The notes under the pieces are model-generated. The model was not told where the DNA came from, made no database searches, and saw nothing but the letters and a program-made list of their open reading frames with translations. Positions 10,055 through 20,400 of a stretch of 64,000 nucleotides of DNA are shown piece after piece. The stretch lies in assembly GCA_945830575.1 (NCBI GenBank), contig CALZZE010000009.1, positions 1 through 64,000 of the forward strand, read 5' to 3'. Made by a program: the position numbers and the translations under genes. The first letter of the stretch is position 1. Each line of letters opens with the position of its first letter. The stretch is from an uncultured Subdoligranulum sp. (lineage in GTDB: Bacteria; Bacillota; Clostridia; Oscillospirales; Ruminococcaceae).

Positions 10055-11599
10055 ATGATGATGACCATCAAACAAAAATCCGAAGTACCAACGCAGGCCA
10101 ACCCCTGCCGTACACTGGAACGGGCCATTCAGACCTGGCAGTTGCTTGGGGAGAGGGCAGAACCTGGCATTGTGCTGGCGCACGTGGCGCAGGCCATTCA
10201 ATGGAATCAGCCGGTCCTTGTCCCGGTCTGCCCGCCGGAGGAAATGCTGGAGCAGCTGAACGCAGATATCGTCAAAGTCGGAGAACCGCTGGAAAACAGC
10301 GGGTCCATGAGTCTCCGGGTCAACATGCTGAATGGCGAAGCCCCGGATGCCTGCCAGTTCCCGGTGTTCACCAGCCGGGAGGCTATGGAGAACGGCCCGG
10401 CCGCCTCCTCCATGGAATTGCCCCTTCAAACGGTGGTGAAGATGGTGCTGGACGGCGACAACTGCGAGGGCATTATCCTCAATCCCTTTGGCCAGGCGCT
10501 GTTCCTTCCCAGACAGATGCTGGAGCCGCTGTCGTATGTCAGACCGTCTTCCCGCATCTACCTCATGGAGGCAGACATTACCAAAGTGGGCGCGGATGCC
10601 ATTGTCAACGCGGCCAACCGGACGCTGCTGGGCGGCGGTGGTGTGGACGGCGCCATTCACCGCGCCGCCGGGCCGGATCTGCTGGCGGAATGTCGCGGTC
10701 TCCACGGCTGCAGCACCGGCGAAGCCAAGGTGACCGGCGCGTACCGGCTGAATGCGGACTGCATTGTACACACGGTCGGCCCCATTTACAGCGGCAGCCC
10801 GGAGGACGCAAAACTACTGGAACAGTGCTATAAAAACAGCATGGATGCGGCATGGGAGTGTAATTGTCAAACCGTTGCGTTCCCCTCAATCTCCACCGGC
10901 GCGTATGGGTATCCCATTGACAAGGCGGCGAAAATCGCGCTGCGCACCGTCCGAAACTGGCTGTGGGAGCACCCGGATACCTTCATGGATGTGTATTTCT
11001 GCTGTTTCAGCAAGGCCGACCTGATGGAATACCAGAACGCCATAATTCAGCTTCCAGATGTCCCACCAGATGTCAGGTGGACAAACAAAGGCGTGGATGC
11101 CTCCGAAAAGGAGGATTACAAAACAGCCGTGCGGTATTTTAAGCGTGCCGCAGCCCGCGGCGACTCGGTTGCGCTGAGCAATCTGGGAATCTGCTATAAC
11201 CTTGGACACGGCATTACAAGGGACAGAGAAGAAGCACGAAAATGCTGGGTGAAGGCAGCGGTCCAAGGAGATGTAGTCTCGATTTGCCAATTGGGAGATT
11301 TTTGGATCACTGAAAGTCTGGAGAACAGGACGGACTTGAGTAAAGCAATCGAGGAAGCTTGGGTGTTTTATCGCACAGCGTACGATTTATGCCAAGCGGG
11401 AATTAACAGAGAAGATTATCCAAATGTCTGCCTGCGGTATCTGCGTTACGGCGAAGGCCGCCTGAGCCGCCGCGAGCTGGCCCATCTGGCCGGGGAGGCC
11501 GTGGCAGGCTTCCAGAAACGGCTGGAGGAGGGCGATCCTTTCGCAGAAAAGGCTCTGGAAGAAGCAAAAGAGTATTGCCGGAGGTATTGCGAAACATGA
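10055..11599 (+). CDS. SseB-like N-terminus + macro domain + Sel1-like repeats
   Basis: macro: IYLMEADITKVGADAIVNAANRTLLGGGGVDGAIHRAAGPDLLAECR ... AFPSISTGAYGYPIDKAAKIA; Sel1-like: GDSVALSNLGICYNLGHGITRDREEARKCWVKAA. Confidence 0.85.
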   Translation: MMMTIKQKSEVPTQANPCRTLERAIQTWQLLGERAEPGIVLAHVAQAIQWNQPVLVPVCPPEEMLEQLNADIVKVGEPLENSGSMSLRVNMLNGEAPDACQFPVFTSREAMENGPAASSMELPLQTVVKMVLDGDNCEGIILNPFGQALFLPRQMLEPLSYVRPSSRIYLMEADITKVGADAIVNAANRTLLGGGGVDGAIHRAAGPDLLAECRGLHGCSTGEAKVTGAYRLNADCIVHTVGPIYSGSPEDAKLLEQCYKNSMDAAWECNCQTVAFPSISTGAYGYPIDKAAKIALRTVRNWLWEHPDTFMDVYFCCFSKADLMEYQNAIIQLPDVPPDVRWTNKGVDASEKEDYKTAVRYFKRAAARGDSVALSNLGICYNLGHGITRDREEARKCWVKAAVQGDVVSICQLGDFWITESLENRTDLSKAIEEAWVFYRTAYDLCQAGINREDYPNVCLRYLRYGEGRLSRRELAHLAGEAVAGFQKRLEEGDPFAEKALEEAKEYCRRYCET

Positions 11600-11729
11600 C
11601 AAGCCGGGCGGATGACAGGGGCAGAAGGAACGGAAAATGGCTGACATGCGTATGCCGTGCTTCGTTTGCGTTCTGGAGAAGTCGGAGTCACCTTTCACGA
11701 AAATGTCACATGTTTTTTCTTCTGTACTG

Positions 11730-11758
11730 CTGACAAATCCTGCCGAAAGTGTTATACT
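11730..11758 (+). promoter_or_regulatory. sigma70-type promoter for the candidate ncRNA
   Basis: CTGACA (11730-11735), 17-nt spacer, TATACT (11753-11758). Confidence 0.65.
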
Positions 11759-11764
11759 ATAATT

Positions 11765-12507
11765 GGTACCTTGAAAACAGAATAGACGTAACTATCCGAA
11801 AAGGATAGATGTCCACAGAAGTGTCCACCTCCACCGGGTGGATGGCACAGGAAAGAAGTACAAGAATGCAACCTTTCCGATTACCTTTGGCTGAGTATTG
11901 CCGGCAGAAGGTAGAACAAGAAGACACGCCCGTGCCTTATGAGAGAGGGTACGGAAGGGCAGAGAATAGAACCTGGCCTATGGGTAAGGCATATCCCGCG
12001 CAGCCGAGAGTGCAGCGGCTGGTGGACGCAACAAGGGAATCGGGAGCTCACCTCGAAGTGAGACCCGTCCAGCGGAAGAAAAAAGCTGTTACGATGCGGC
12101 TTGCTCTGAAACTGGTGATCGAATGGAACAGTAGAAAGCCGAACGGCATCATGATGTGACAGGAGCCGGCAGGAATCCGGCACCGGGTGATTTCCATGAG
12201 ATCAGAAGCGGCAAAATCCTATGTACGATGCAATACTTTGAGCAACCCACGACCGCCTGGCGCAGGCGTAAAATGCGCACTGAAGGACGGAAATACCGTT
12301 CAATCGGGACCGACATGATGGAGTCCCGCCATGAACAGGCCATAGAGCACTGTTCCTGCAAAATGTGAATTTGAAAACAGTTGCGGGAGGAGTGTACCCT
12401 TTTTTAAGGAAACGGCAGGTTTTCTGTACCGGAAATGATGAAAAAAGTGAAGGTCAACCTTTATTTGTTGAGCCGGACTTTGTGAAGCAAAGTCCGGCTA
12501 TTTTTTT
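11765..12507 (+). ncRNA. candidate large structured non-coding RNA (~740 nt)
   Basis: Promoter upstream, intrinsic terminator at the end, no convincing protein, and many nested helices: CTATCC/GGATAG, GGAAAG/CTTTCC, TACCTT/AAGGTA, CCGTGCC/GGTACGG, CAGCCG/CGGCTG, CTCAC/GTGAG, GCCGG/CCGGC, CGGGAC/GTCCCG, GAACAG/CTGTTC. Confidence 0.55.
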
Positions 12508-12508
12508 T
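12471..12508 (+). terminator. intrinsic terminator
   Basis: AGCCGGACTTT-GTGAAGC-AAAGTCCGGCT followed by ATTTTTTTT. Confidence 0.85.
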
Positions 12509-12550
12509 GAAATGAGGAATCGCGTTCAAGGACAAACCATACAGGCAGCG

Positions 12551-12585
12551 AACGGCGTACAGAAAACAGTACGCCGTTTTTTTAT
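12551..12585 (+). terminator. second intrinsic terminator
   Basis: AACGGCGTAC-AGAAAACA-GTACGCCGTT followed by TTTTT. Confidence 0.75.
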
Positions 12586-12673
12586 TGCAAAATCCGTCAA
12601 GGGGGTGGTGGCAATGACCCGATAAACAAACAGACCGAGGAAGAACCGTGATTTTACAGACAAGGGAGGTACA

Positions 12674-13990
12674 ATGAGCAGAACAGAAAAAGCCAATCAG
12701 CCGGAGTGGCTCTCCGGGCAAAAAATCAATGAAGCTGTGTTTGTTTCGCAGTTTCTGCAGCGGCATCCCATGCTTTGCTGCAAGGGCGTCCTCTACGATG
12801 AAAACGGCATTGTTCCGGAGGAGGATGCCATCCAGAAAGAAATCTACGAATTGGTGAAAAACCATGTTGCCACCGGCCTTGCCAACAAATGCCGCAAGCT
12901 GCTGGAGGCCATCCGGCTGGCCTGCCGGACCGAAGAACTGCCGATCCAAACGGACCGGATTCATGTGGAAAACGGAACGCTGTATCTGGACGGACGGTTC
13001 GAGCCGGTCCGGGAAATCTGCCGCAACCGGCTGACGGTCCGGTATGATCCTGCCGCGCCGCTTTGCAGTCACTGGCTGAATTTTCTGATTCAGCTGCTGG
13101 AGCCGGAGGACATTCCTGTGCTGCAGGAGTATCTGGGGTATCTTCTCGTTCCCACCAACAGGGCGCAGAAAATGCTGATGATTCTGGGGCGGGGCGGCGA
13201 GGGAAAATCCCGCATCGGCCTGCTGCTGCGCGCGATCTTCGGATCGAACCTGTACGTTGGCAGCATCCAGAAGCTGGAGAAAAACCGCTTTGCCCGTGCG
13301 GATTTGGAATCCATGCTGGTCATGGTGGATGACGATATGCAGATGTCGGCGCTTACCGAAACCAGCACACTGAAAACCATCATCACGCTGGAAGGTAAGC
13401 TGGATCTGGAGCGCAAGGGCCAGCAGAGCTATCAGGGGGATGTCTATGCCCGGCTGCTGGCGTTTGGCAACGGCTCCCTGCAATCGCTGTACGACCATAC
13501 CGACGCGTTTTACCGCCGCCAGCTGATCATGGTGGCAAAGCCTGTCCATCGGCAGGAAAACGACCCGAACCTCATCGACCAGCTGGTGGCCGAGAAGGAG
13601 GGAATCTTCCTCTGGATGCTGAAGGGGCTGCGCCGGCTGATAAACCAGAAATTCCAGTTCACCTCCAGCCCGCACATGACCAGCAATCTTCAGCAGGCCA
13701 TCGCGGAAGGCAACAATGTGGTGGAGTTTTTGCAATCAGAAGGGTATCTCCGTTTCGTGGAGAGGGACGCCAGCGCCACCAGCAGAGAGCTGTGCAGCTG
13801 CTACCAACGCTGGTGCAGAGACAATGCGGTAAAACCGCAGTCCGATAAAACCCTGATCTCCTATTTGAAAGAGCACAGCGGGGAATACAATGTGGTTTAC
13901 ACCAACAAGATCCCCATTGGGGGAGGGCGCACCGCCCGCGGATTTCTGAACGTTGGCGTGGAAGATCCCGGCTGGGACGCGTACACTTGA
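12674..13990 (+). CDS. P4/D5-like phage/plasmid primase-helicase
   Basis: Walker A-like LMILGRGGEGKSRIGLLLRAIFG, LVMVDDDM, ARLLAFGNGSLQSLYDHTDAFYRRQLIM. Confidence 0.75.
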   Translation: MSRTEKANQPEWLSGQKINEAVFVSQFLQRHPMLCCKGVLYDENGIVPEEDAIQKEIYELVKNHVATGLANKCRKLLEAIRLACRTEELPIQTDRIHVENGTLYLDGRFEPVREICRNRLTVRYDPAAPLCSHWLNFLIQLLEPEDIPVLQEYLGYLLVPTNRAQKMLMILGRGGEGKSRIGLLLRAIFGSNLYVGSIQKLEKNRFARADLESMLVMVDDDMQMSALTETSTLKTIITLEGKLDLERKGQQSYQGDVYARLLAFGNGSLQSLYDHTDAFYRRQLIMVAKPVHRQENDPNLIDQLVAEKEGIFLWMLKGLRRLINQKFQFTSSPHMTSNLQQAIAEGNNVVEFLQSEGYLRFVERDASATSRELCSCYQRWCRDNAVKPQSDKTLISYLKEHSGEYNVVYTNKIPIGGGRTARGFLNVGVEDPGWDAYT

Positions 13991-14263
13991 AACACCGAAA
14001 AACTACTCGCGAAAAAAACGCGTAAGAAATTTGGGGCAAAAAGATGTCCTCGAGCAAAAACGATTCTCTATCGTTGAAAATTGCGAGGGCGAAGTGTCCC
14101 GCACGTGTCCCGGAGGACACGAAACGGGATATTACGTGTCCCAAGTGTCCCGCACGTGTCCCCGGAATCGAAACGGAGAACGGTTCTTTGTTGAGTTTGG
14201 TGATACCATTTGGTGTGGGATTCTGATATGGTTGGGGCAGAACAACAGAAGGAGGACGAGCCA

Positions 14264-14470
14264 ATGAAGCTGCCAATAGAACAGTGTCCCTGGTGCGGCG
14301 GCCGGGAATTCGTGGTGGGGTATCAGAACTACGAAGCCATGATGACCTACACGCCGCAGGGCTTCGCTGGAAAACGAATCCAGCACCTGCTCTGCAAACA
14401 GTGCGGTATGGTGCTGGCCAGCAGGGTGGCGGACACGTCAAAGTATCAGGATGCACGGAAGGTTTGGTAA
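14264..14470 (+). CDS. small zinc-ribbon protein
   Basis: CPWCGG...CKQCG paired knuckles; RBS AGGAGGACGAGCC. Confidence 0.6.
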   Translation: MKLPIEQCPWCGGREFVVGYQNYEAMMTYTPQGFAGKRIQHLLCKQCGMVLASRVADTSKYQDARKVW

Positions 14471-14922
14471 GAAGAGCGGACGCACAGTGCGCTGTGCGTC
14501 CCCGCTTTTCCGGGAAGGGCGGAAAAAGGGCCTCAGGTCACCACTTTGGCTCCATGGGCAGGCGGGTTTTCTGACGAAACAAGGTCGTATTTTTCCAAAA
14601 GGTCACCACAATGGAGCTAAGATTTCGCCGGATGCCGCCAAAAGGCCGGTTTGGCTCCAATTTGGAGCTAAGTTGGTGCGCTTTCGTCACCAAAAATGAC
14701 CGGGTTTGCCCTGTCCGATTGTGAAGCAGGAGAAAGCAGCGTGTCATTTTGGTCCCCACGCTGCCCGCACACCGGCCCGCAATGCGGCCCGGCGGGGATT
14801 CAGGTGTGTTTCATTTTGGAGGAATTGGTCGCTTTTCAAAAAATAGTGTGTCATTTGGGCCAAAATCGACAATAAAACAACGAAATAACGGGAAAGAGAA
14901 TGTATCAGAACAGGAGGTGCTT

Positions 14923-16113
14923 ATGGCAAGCATTAAAAAACTGAACAATCGCAAGTATAAAATTACCGTCTCGAATGGTTACCGTCCCGACGGTCGGAAA
15001 ATCTGCCGCTCGAAAACCATTCAGGTTCCCAAATCCGTTGCGCCGCGGGGCATTCAGCAGTATGTTGCCCACGAAGCGGAGGAACTGGAACGAACCTTCC
15101 GCGACGGCTACTCGGAACAGGCGGAAACTCCCTTCGGGGAGTACGCCCGCCGCTGGATGGCCCGGCAGCATCATCTGAAGCCTTCCACGGTAGCTAACTA
15201 TCGTCTGATGCTGGAGGCCTGCTGCGAAGTCATCGGGAAGATTCCGCTGTGCAAGCTGCGTCCGCTGACCATCGAGAATCTGGTGGAGCAGCTGCGCCAG
15301 CGCACCACCCGCACCGGAAAACCTCTCTGCGAAAATACGGTGCGCAAATACCTGTCCGCCGTGTCGGCGGTGCTCAGCGACGCCAAACGCAACGAACTGA
15401 TTGCCCACAACCCGGCCCGCATGGTGTCGCTGCCGCCGCTGGAACGTCCCCGTCAGGCGATCCCCACCATGGAGGAGATGCGCAGCTTTCTGACTGCCGC
15501 GATGGAGGAACCGCTGGTTTACCGTGTGTATTTTTTCATGGACCTGATGACGGCGGCGCGCCGCGGGGAGCTGTGCGCGCTCACCTGGGCGGACATCACG
15601 GAGCACACCATCACCATCTCCAAGTCCCGCAGCTACGTCAAGGGCATGGGGCTGGTGACGGGAACCACCAAGAACGGCAGGGCGCGGGTGCTGAGCAACT
15701 GTGAACTGCTGGTCAGCCTGCTGAATGGTCTGCGCATGAGCTACGAGTGGAACGGCATCACCGTCACGCCGCAGACGCCGGTGTTTCTGAACCGGCAGGG
15801 TAAGCCCCTCAATCCCGACACCTTCTCCCGGCGCATTCGCAAGGTCTATGACCGCTGCGGCTTGTCGGAGCAGTATCACCTGCACACGCTGCGCCATTTC
15901 GCCGCAACGCTGTGGCTGCAAAGCTCCATCAGCAAGCAGGTGGTGGCGGACGCGCTGGGCCACGGGGACACCGCGTTTCTGGAACGCACCTACTGCCACC
16001 CGCAGCTGGAGTCAAAGCAGCAGGCGGCACAAAAATCCATGCAGCTGGTGCAGTCCAACACCAACTTGATCAATCGCGCCAAAGGTGTGGAGCAGTGCTT
16101 GTCCATTTGGTAG
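14923..16113 (+). CDS. tyrosine recombinase/integrase (copy 1)
   Basis: AARRGELCALTW; HLHTLRHFAATLWLQ; ALGHGDTAFLERTYCH; RBS CAGGAGGTGCTT. Confidence 0.88.
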   Translation: MASIKKLNNRKYKITVSNGYRPDGRKICRSKTIQVPKSVAPRGIQQYVAHEAEELERTFRDGYSEQAETPFGEYARRWMARQHHLKPSTVANYRLMLEACCEVIGKIPLCKLRPLTIENLVEQLRQRTTRTGKPLCENTVRKYLSAVSAVLSDAKRNELIAHNPARMVSLPPLERPRQAIPTMEEMRSFLTAAMEEPLVYRVYFFMDLMTAARRGELCALTWADITEHTITISKSRSYVKGMGLVTGTTKNGRARVLSNCELLVSLLNGLRMSYEWNGITVTPQTPVFLNRQGKPLNPDTFSRRIRKVYDRCGLSEQYHLHTLRHFAATLWLQSSISKQVVADALGHGDTAFLERTYCHPQLESKQQAAQKSMQLVQSNTNLINRAKGVEQCLSIW

Positions 16114-16201
16114 AATCTTCGATAAAACGATAGACTTTCCCATTGCTTTGGAGTATGATGTCGTTACTGAAACCAGCGCAGCAGAAAGGAGCGCATCAGC
16201 A

Positions 16202-17374
16202 ATGGCATCCATACGAAAACGAGCCGAAAACAGTTATCTGATTGTTGTGTCCATGGGGTACGATTATCAGGGAAAACGCAAAAAGCCTGTTCAGAAAACC
16301 GTTCATCCGCCGGAGGGGCTGACCCCCAGGGCAAAGGAGAAATGGCTGAATGAACAGGCTTTGCTGTTCGAGAGGGAAGTGAAAAGCGGCCCGGAACCAA
16401 AGGACCGCAGCATCACCTTTGCCGCCTATGTGGAGCACTGGAAAAAGGACATCATGCCGGAAAAGCTGTCCGTCAGCACCCAGCGCCGCGCCCAGCAGGA
16501 TCTGCAGCGGATCCTGCCGGAGCTGGGCAGGGTCAGAATGACCGAGCTGGACCGCCCCAAGGTGCGGGAGTTCTGCAACAAGATGCGCAAATCGCCCAGC
16601 GCCAAGGGCGGCATCATCTCGGAACGGACGGTGTCGGGCATCCACTCCACACTGTGCGGCATCCTCAGCGATGCGGTGGAGGAAGGCTACATCAGGGACA
16701 ATCCCGCATGGCGGGCCTTCAAGCCGAAAACCAAGCGCAAGGATATCTACGCCGCTGATGAGGATCAGGCCAGACAGCTGATCGAAGCGCTGGAGCAATG
16801 CAGCATCAAGCATGAGACCTTTTACAAGCTGGTGCTGGCCACCGGGATGCGCCGCGGCGAGGCCTGCGGCCTGACCTGGAGCGACATTGACTGGCGGGAG
16901 CATTCGGTGCATATCCACCGCAACGTGGTGAAGGTATCCCACATGGATACGGTGGTAAAGGAACCCAAAACCCGCGCCGGTGACCGGGTGGATTATCTGT
17001 CGCCGGAGATGATCAGCCTGCTGCGGGAGTATCGGACCTTCTGTGAGGAACACTGTCTCAACTACTCGCTGCGCCCGCTGAGCGAGGAGGACTTCCTGTT
17101 CCGGCGGGACAACGGCCTGCCTATGACGCCCAACAGCTTTACCTACCGGTTCAAGCTGATTCTCAAGAAATACGGCCTGCCCCCGCAGCTGACCATCCAT
17201 AGCCTGCGCCACACCTGCGCCAGCCTGCAGATCGCCCACGGAGTGGATGTACGCACCGTGGCGTCCAATCTGGGACATTCCCAGACCAGCACTACGCTGG
17301 ACATCTACGCCCACGCTTTCGATAAACAGCGCCGGGAGTCCCAAAAGACGCTGGAGGATGTGCTGGGGATCTGA
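16202..17374 (+). CDS. tyrosine recombinase/integrase (copy 2)
   Basis: ATGMRRGEACGLTWSDID; IHSLRHTCASLQIAHG; NLGHSQTSTTLDIYAHAF. Confidence 0.92.
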   Translation: MASIRKRAENSYLIVVSMGYDYQGKRKKPVQKTVHPPEGLTPRAKEKWLNEQALLFEREVKSGPEPKDRSITFAAYVEHWKKDIMPEKLSVSTQRRAQQDLQRILPELGRVRMTELDRPKVREFCNKMRKSPSAKGGIISERTVSGIHSTLCGILSDAVEEGYIRDNPAWRAFKPKTKRKDIYAADEDQARQLIEALEQCSIKHETFYKLVLATGMRRGEACGLTWSDIDWREHSVHIHRNVVKVSHMDTVVKEPKTRAGDRVDYLSPEMISLLREYRTFCEEHCLNYSLRPLSEEDFLFRRDNGLPMTPNSFTYRFKLILKKYGLPPQLTIHSLRHTCASLQIAHGVDVRTVASNLGHSQTSTTLDIYAHAFDKQRRESQKTLEDVLGI

Positions 17375-17382
17375 AACAAACA

Positions 17383-17408
17383 CCCCCGCGCCCGAAAGGA
17401 CGCGGGGG
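17383..17408. terminator. hairpin, identical core to 23852-23875
   Basis: CCCCCGCGCCCGAAAGGACGCGGGGG. Confidence 0.65.
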
Positions 17409-17446
17409 ATCACTTTTCGGCAGAGGAACGGGAGCAACATGGATGG

Positions 17447-20400
17447 TCACCTTTTCTGGGACTCACCGGAACCCTTTGAGTAGGGGCTCAGATCCAGAAA
17501 CAGCTTTTTCAGTGCTGCCGGGTCATCACATTCCCGGAACAGATACTCCAACAATTCTTCCTGCCGGGCCTGCCCTAACGTAAGCCGATACAGGGACAAT
17601 ACTTTGATCAGACGTTCATAATGGATCCCGTCCCTGCTCATGGGATACATGGGAACGATGCGCTCTATTTTGACCTCCTGCTCTTCCCCAAAGCACCAGA
17701 ACGGCACCAGATCAGACTGCCCGGGCTTTTTCCCGGCCTGTGCAGCCGCAAACATTTCTGTCCAGACATCATTTTCAAACTGGATAGAGCCATATTTCCG
17801 GGCAATATTCTGCCGGATGGCCAGACACTTGAAACGGTTGACTCGTCCTTCCCTCTGTTCCAGATCAATGGGATTTCCGGGCAGGTTCCAGTGCATGATT
17901 TTCCGGCAGTATTGATGGAAATCCAGGCCTTCCTGCCCAATGGAGGTGGAGGCCAGTACAAATGGCCGCAGCGGGCTGTTGAATGCGCCCCGGATGCTGT
18001 TTTTCCGGTCAGCCTTTTTTTCGTCGTCACCATCGGTGACAAAACCGACCGCATAATGGGCCCGCATCAGATTGCGCTTGCGCTCACCATGGATCCTGCT
18101 CTGAAAGGTGCGGAAGGTGTCTACCTCATAGGATGCGGTATGGATACGCAGGTCATTCAGCATGATGTTCTGCACCCTGCCGTTTCGGGTGGCCTCGTCG
18201 GTGAAACCGACGCTCTCCCGCACCAGATGAAGATATTCATCGAACATGGCCTGAAAGCAGCCATCTTTGCAGTACAGAAGCACATCCTGCCAATGGGTGT
18301 TGTCATCGGCTTTCTTTGCATGGTATTGATCGGCGGCCAGTTCCACAATGGCGGTGGATTCGGTGGTGTTGAATACATTCAGAAATACCTTCGCCAAGGA
18401 GGTGGCGTACCCCACGTTGCCGCCGTTGGAGCGGTAAATGCAGACGGCGGGAGAACCCAGCACCATATCCGTCAGCGTGGCGATCAGGTCCTCCGGCATC
18501 CGGCCCAGCTCCAGCCTGTCCCCCAGACTGATATACTGCTTCAGGCGTTCCAGATGTGCCAGAAACGCTTTGTTTCCCCGGTCACTGCTGAGAGCGTCCT
18601 CCACATCGCTGCCGGTGCTGTGCAGGGAACGCTCCAGTTCGGAAACCCAGCTGTTTACAAACGCTGCGCCATCCATCAGCATGGGTGCCAGATAGTACCA
18701 CCGTGCGTCCTCCGGCCCGGCGGTAGTTTTCTGGTATGGTCTGAGCGTCTCCAGTCTGGCCCGCAGCCCGGTTCGGATCTGCCGTTCGATGTCCGCAAGG
18801 CTCATCCGGGCATTCATGGCGGCAATGGGCTCGTACAGAGAGGACAGTGCGGCGGAAGGATACAGCAGACAGAATAAACTCATCCGCTGGGGTTCTCCGT
18901 TGAACAGAGAAAATTGCAGGCGATGGTAGGGGTAGCGATACTTTGACGTGTACCGAAGATTCTTTTCCTCCACGCCCTGGGCTTGCCGGCCCAGCCGTCC
19001 CACGGTGCGGCGCTCCGCTTCATAGGAGATCAGGGACCCGATCATTCTGGGAACCATCTCCCAGGCGGAGAACACCAGAATTTTGGAAAAGTTGTGGCTG
19101 TTGCGGTAGGCTCCCTGCAAGGTATAATAGGGTCTGCTGGGCGGCACCCAGAGATACAATTCCGCGCCGCCCTCAAAGGCGGCCTCTTTCAGCTTTTCCA
19201 ATCGGGCATTGACGGCGGGAAGTTTCCGGTAGGCATTTACCTGACGGGGATTGACCCACAACAGATCGTTGGCGGCGGCATCAGTTTCCTCCGGGTGCGC
19301 TTTGAAATAGGCTTCGATGTTCTGCTTCACCTTGTAATTTGCGGTGAAGGACAGAACATAGGGGCAGCTTTTCACATAATCCGGAGGAAAAGCGGAATGG
19401 GAGCCCGTCGCTTTCAGCAGATTCCCGGCGGCCAAGTAGGAGGCAATATCCAGTTCTGTCACGGTCAGCGGATGCTTTACGCTGCTGTCATCGGTGTAAT
19501 CGCCGGAATCCATCACAGAGATGCGCTCGGTGCGGCACACCCCGGCATACATGGCATCCTCCGCGGCGTGCTTTACCTGAATCAGGGCGGCACTGCCGGC
19601 GGACATCTCATGCAGCGACACGGAATAATCCGACCAAACCCGGTGAAATTCCCGGGAATGTCCGGCGAACAGAAAATCCATCACCTGCAGAAATTCCGAG
19701 TAATGCTCGTCCATCTGCGCATCATCGATTTCCTCCAGCGTGGAATACAGTTTGTACGGCGTGGCGGACAGCAGCAGGATCCGGGTGTCCCCGCCGCCCA
19801 GAAACTTCCGGGCGAGGATCCCGGTCTCGGACTCCTGATGGGAGTTCAGCAGGAATTTGAACCGCTGGAATTCGTCCATGATGACCAGATCGGGGTTCAG
19901 CATTCCGGTGCTGATGCGGGCAAACATGATGCGCAGGGCGTTCAGGATCTCCACATCTTTGTAGGGGGAGGTCCCGTTTTCACGCTTGGTCAGATGCTCT
20001 GTCAGCCTTGCAAGGATCGGCCGCTCCCGGTCATAGTCATAGATGCTTTGGATCACAGAGGCGGGATAAGCGCCCTGCGTTTTCTTTTCGCAGGAGATCA
20101 CCTTGCTTTCGTACCAATCCTTTGCCCAGCCGGTCCAGGCGCTTGCTGCGTAATAGATAAAGAATTTTTCCAGCTGCTTCCGGTGCGCCGCAAGCTCGGG
20201 GACACGGGTCAGAATGGCAAACATCAGCGCCCTCTCGCTGACGGTACCGCCGCCGTTGGTCATCTGGAAGGAGGTGCCGGGGGTCAGGGGGATCAGCTGA
20301 ATAAAGCCTTCCCGCAGGGCTTCATCGGATTCCTGCTCGGCAATTTTCAAATGGAGCATGGACAGCCGCGTGTCGGATACACCCTCGATCCGGGCAGAGT

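Noticed and set aside
11809-12159. 116-aa ORF inside the structured region
   Set aside because: No family recognised, poor start context, and the DNA is dominated by nested hairpins; treated as part of the candidate ncRNA.
11765-12507. Group II intron as explanation for the structured region
   Set aside because: No GUGYG 5' end, no recognisable domain V hairpin, no reverse transcriptase ORF.
14091-14163. CRISPR array
   Set aside because: Only two exact 20-nt repeats plus short motifs, no regular spacer series and no cas genes in the window.
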